A DNA stretch of 64,000 nucleotides, from the NCBI GenBank assembly GCA_004154925.1, contig QJNS01000170.1:106001-170000 (forward strand), in the 5' to 3' direction. Shown here one piece after another: positions 62,201-64,000 of this stretch; the first letter of the stretch is position 1, and the number at the start of each line of letters is the position of its first letter. The position numbers and the translations under genes were made by a program. The stretch is from Monosporascus cannonballus (taxonomy: Eukaryota; Ascomycota; Sordariomycetes; Xylariales). The notes beneath the pieces are model-generated. The model did no database searches, was not told the origin of the DNA, and saw nothing but the letters and a program-made list of their open reading frames with translations.

Positions 62201-64000
62201 AATTATTAACTCGAATTTAAGTTTTGTTAAATAAATCTATAAATATTTTACATAAAATTAATAATTTTTTTTCTTAATATCTCGTATAAGAGTTTTTATA
62301 AGAGTATTTTTTCTTAATTTAAAATATTTATTTCTAAGTTTATTATCATATTATTATTATTATAATAAGGTAATAATAATAAACTTTTATCGTTTATAAA
62401 AAGATTTTAAAATTTCCATACTTTTTTAAGAAAACGTTTTGTTATATCTTTAAAAGTTAATTACGGCTTTACCTTTAAAGCTTTATTAATATCCTTTATA
62501 AAGATTATAAATAATTATATCTTATTTTTTTCTATAATAATTTTATCGTATTATCGCCGCGAAGGTTATAACTATTATTAGGCGGGCTTTTTTATATTTT
62601 TATAATTACCCTTTTAGGTAATCCTTAAGCTTCTTATCGAATTATCCTTTTTCGCGTAATATAGGCGCGGTAACGTTATCCGCAAAATGGATAAGCCGTT
62701 ATTTCGCTTTATATACGATATTATTATATTTTATCCAAGGTTTTCCCAAAATAAAAAAGTAAAATAAATTTGGAATTATTTATTTTTAGATTTGTTTTAA
62801 GCGGTTATCCAAATTTACGTTAACGTAAGTAATTTCTCGGATTACGGTTATTATAAGTTCGTTATTTTTCGCCAATTTTAACCGATAAAATATAATAAAT
62901 ATACGTTATAATTTTAAATAATAAATTAATCGTTAATTAAACGCAAAATAATAAATATATTTATTATCGATTAAAACGTTTATATATATAATGTTATTAA
63001 TTAAAACGTTTAATATAAAAAAGGTATTATTTAATTTATTATTAACTTTTTACAATTTTTTTATTACGTCCTCCTTTTACTAACAATTTTTAATAGGGGT
63101 TATTTTTTTAAATTTTCGTTTTTCGAATCGTTATCCTCGTTAACGCTATTCCGCAAATTTATTACCGCAATTTCCGTCTTAACCGGATAAAGCCGCTTTA
63201 CGGATTTATATTTAAAGCATTTCCAGTTTAAATAATTCATAACGGCGTAGCGGAAATATTACTTTTTCCGTTTTCGAACTTTTATCTCGTTATCGAAAAG
63301 TTATTTTGCATAAGGCCGGTTATCCAAACCTTATTCCAAGCCACCCCCGGATCGGTTTCTTTAATTACTTTGCTATTAATTTATAAATTTAGAAATTAAC
63401 GTAATTAATTACGTAACGTTCGTTATAAATATATCCCTTTAAACGTTTATTATTTAAGCCGCTTTAAAAGTTTAGCTAATATAGTATTATTATTAATTAT
63501 TCTATTTCTTTCGAAATATCAAATTATTATTATTTTATTTATATAATAATCGAATAAATCCTTTAAATAATTAATTACCTTTTTTACCTTACTTACTTAA
63601 CGGTTATAATTATCATAAAATATATTTTTTGTAATTAATGCGTTTCGGAATTATATATTAATATTAATATTTTAAAAAAATTACTTTAATTATTAAAGGT
63701 TATATTAAACCTTTATATTCGGCCAACCTAAATTTAAAATTTAATAAATAATTTTAAAACCGTTACTTATTATTTTACTTTATATGTTAAAATTGCTTTT
63801 TAACGGATTATATCATTTGCTTATTTTCGAACTGCTTTTTTATATAAAAGAAAATTATCGACATTAAAATCCTTTCGTAATTCTTTTATTTCGAACTAAT
63901 AATTAAATGTAATTATTTTTCGGTGGGCATAAATATTATAATACTTAAGCAAATTATTATAAAAAAGCCGAAATAAACCGGTTTTCCTTTATTTTCGTAC
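59091..64000 (-). mobile_element. Gypsy retrotransposon, family C copy 2, truncated by window edge
   Basis: Left (3') LTR at 59091-59280 (190 bp) is almost the same as that of copy 1, including GGTTGAACGGAGGCACGG. The interior is collinear with 3993-8530 and equally RIP-degraded. From copy 1's length about 0.5 kb, including the 5' LTR, lies to the right of the window. Minus-strand pol as in copy 1, with the RT end near 61560-61800. Confidence 0.9.

Overview
This window is a repeat-rich stretch of a filamentous ascomycete (Pezizomycotina) genome. The support is: a fungal permease gene with two short introns (73 and 78 bp, GT...AG with CTAAC branch points); a Fot1/pogo-type DNA transposon; chromodomain Gypsy (Ty3) retrotransposons; and heavy damage of the kind made by RIP (repeat-induced point mutation). 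In the repeats almost every CpA has become TpA (TpG to TpA on the other strand), so Gln and Trp codons are now stops, while CpG largely survives. The species cannot be named from this sequence.

Almost all of the roughly 64 kb is nested, RIP-inactivated transposons, with one gene island at about 28.0-41.8 kb that a retrotransposon has split in two. Region by region: (1) 1-11442 is a plus-strand Gypsy element (family A, copy G, 5' end outside the window), interrupted by a Fot1-like element (1743-3640, TA target duplication) and a 5.4 kb Gypsy element of family C (3803-9203, target duplication CTTAC). (2) 11443-13144 is the end of another LTR element. (3) 13190-27466 is a minus-strand family A element (copy A, target duplication CATAT) that contains a 7.4 kb Gypsy element of family F (18541-25914). 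(4) 27628-27999 is an inverted family A LTR bordering the island. (5) 28000-32063 and 38968-41795 are the island: an intact PhzF-family gene, an intact Mup1-type amino-acid (methionine) permease gene, and several weak or broken ORFs. (6) 32064-38967 is family A copy B, inserted in the island with a perfect TCCGT duplication. (7) 41796-48780 is family A copy E, with abnormal LTRs, followed by an inverted LTR (48783-49149). (8) 49506-56899 is a second family F element. (9) 58046-59090 is a family A remnant cut by a second family C element that runs off the window (59091-64000).

The two intact genes encode a PhzF-type isomerase/epimerase-like cytosolic enzyme and a plasma-membrane amino-acid transporter. 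They are both on the minus strand and were about 9 kb apart before copy B inserted; nothing shows that they work in one pathway. The most interesting repeat feature is an antisense ORF conserved in at least four family A copies, lying between the chromodomain and the 3' LTR. Its stop codon lies inside the chromodomain codons, and it encodes a basic, probably Cys-containing protein. No tRNA, rRNA or CRISPR array was seen.
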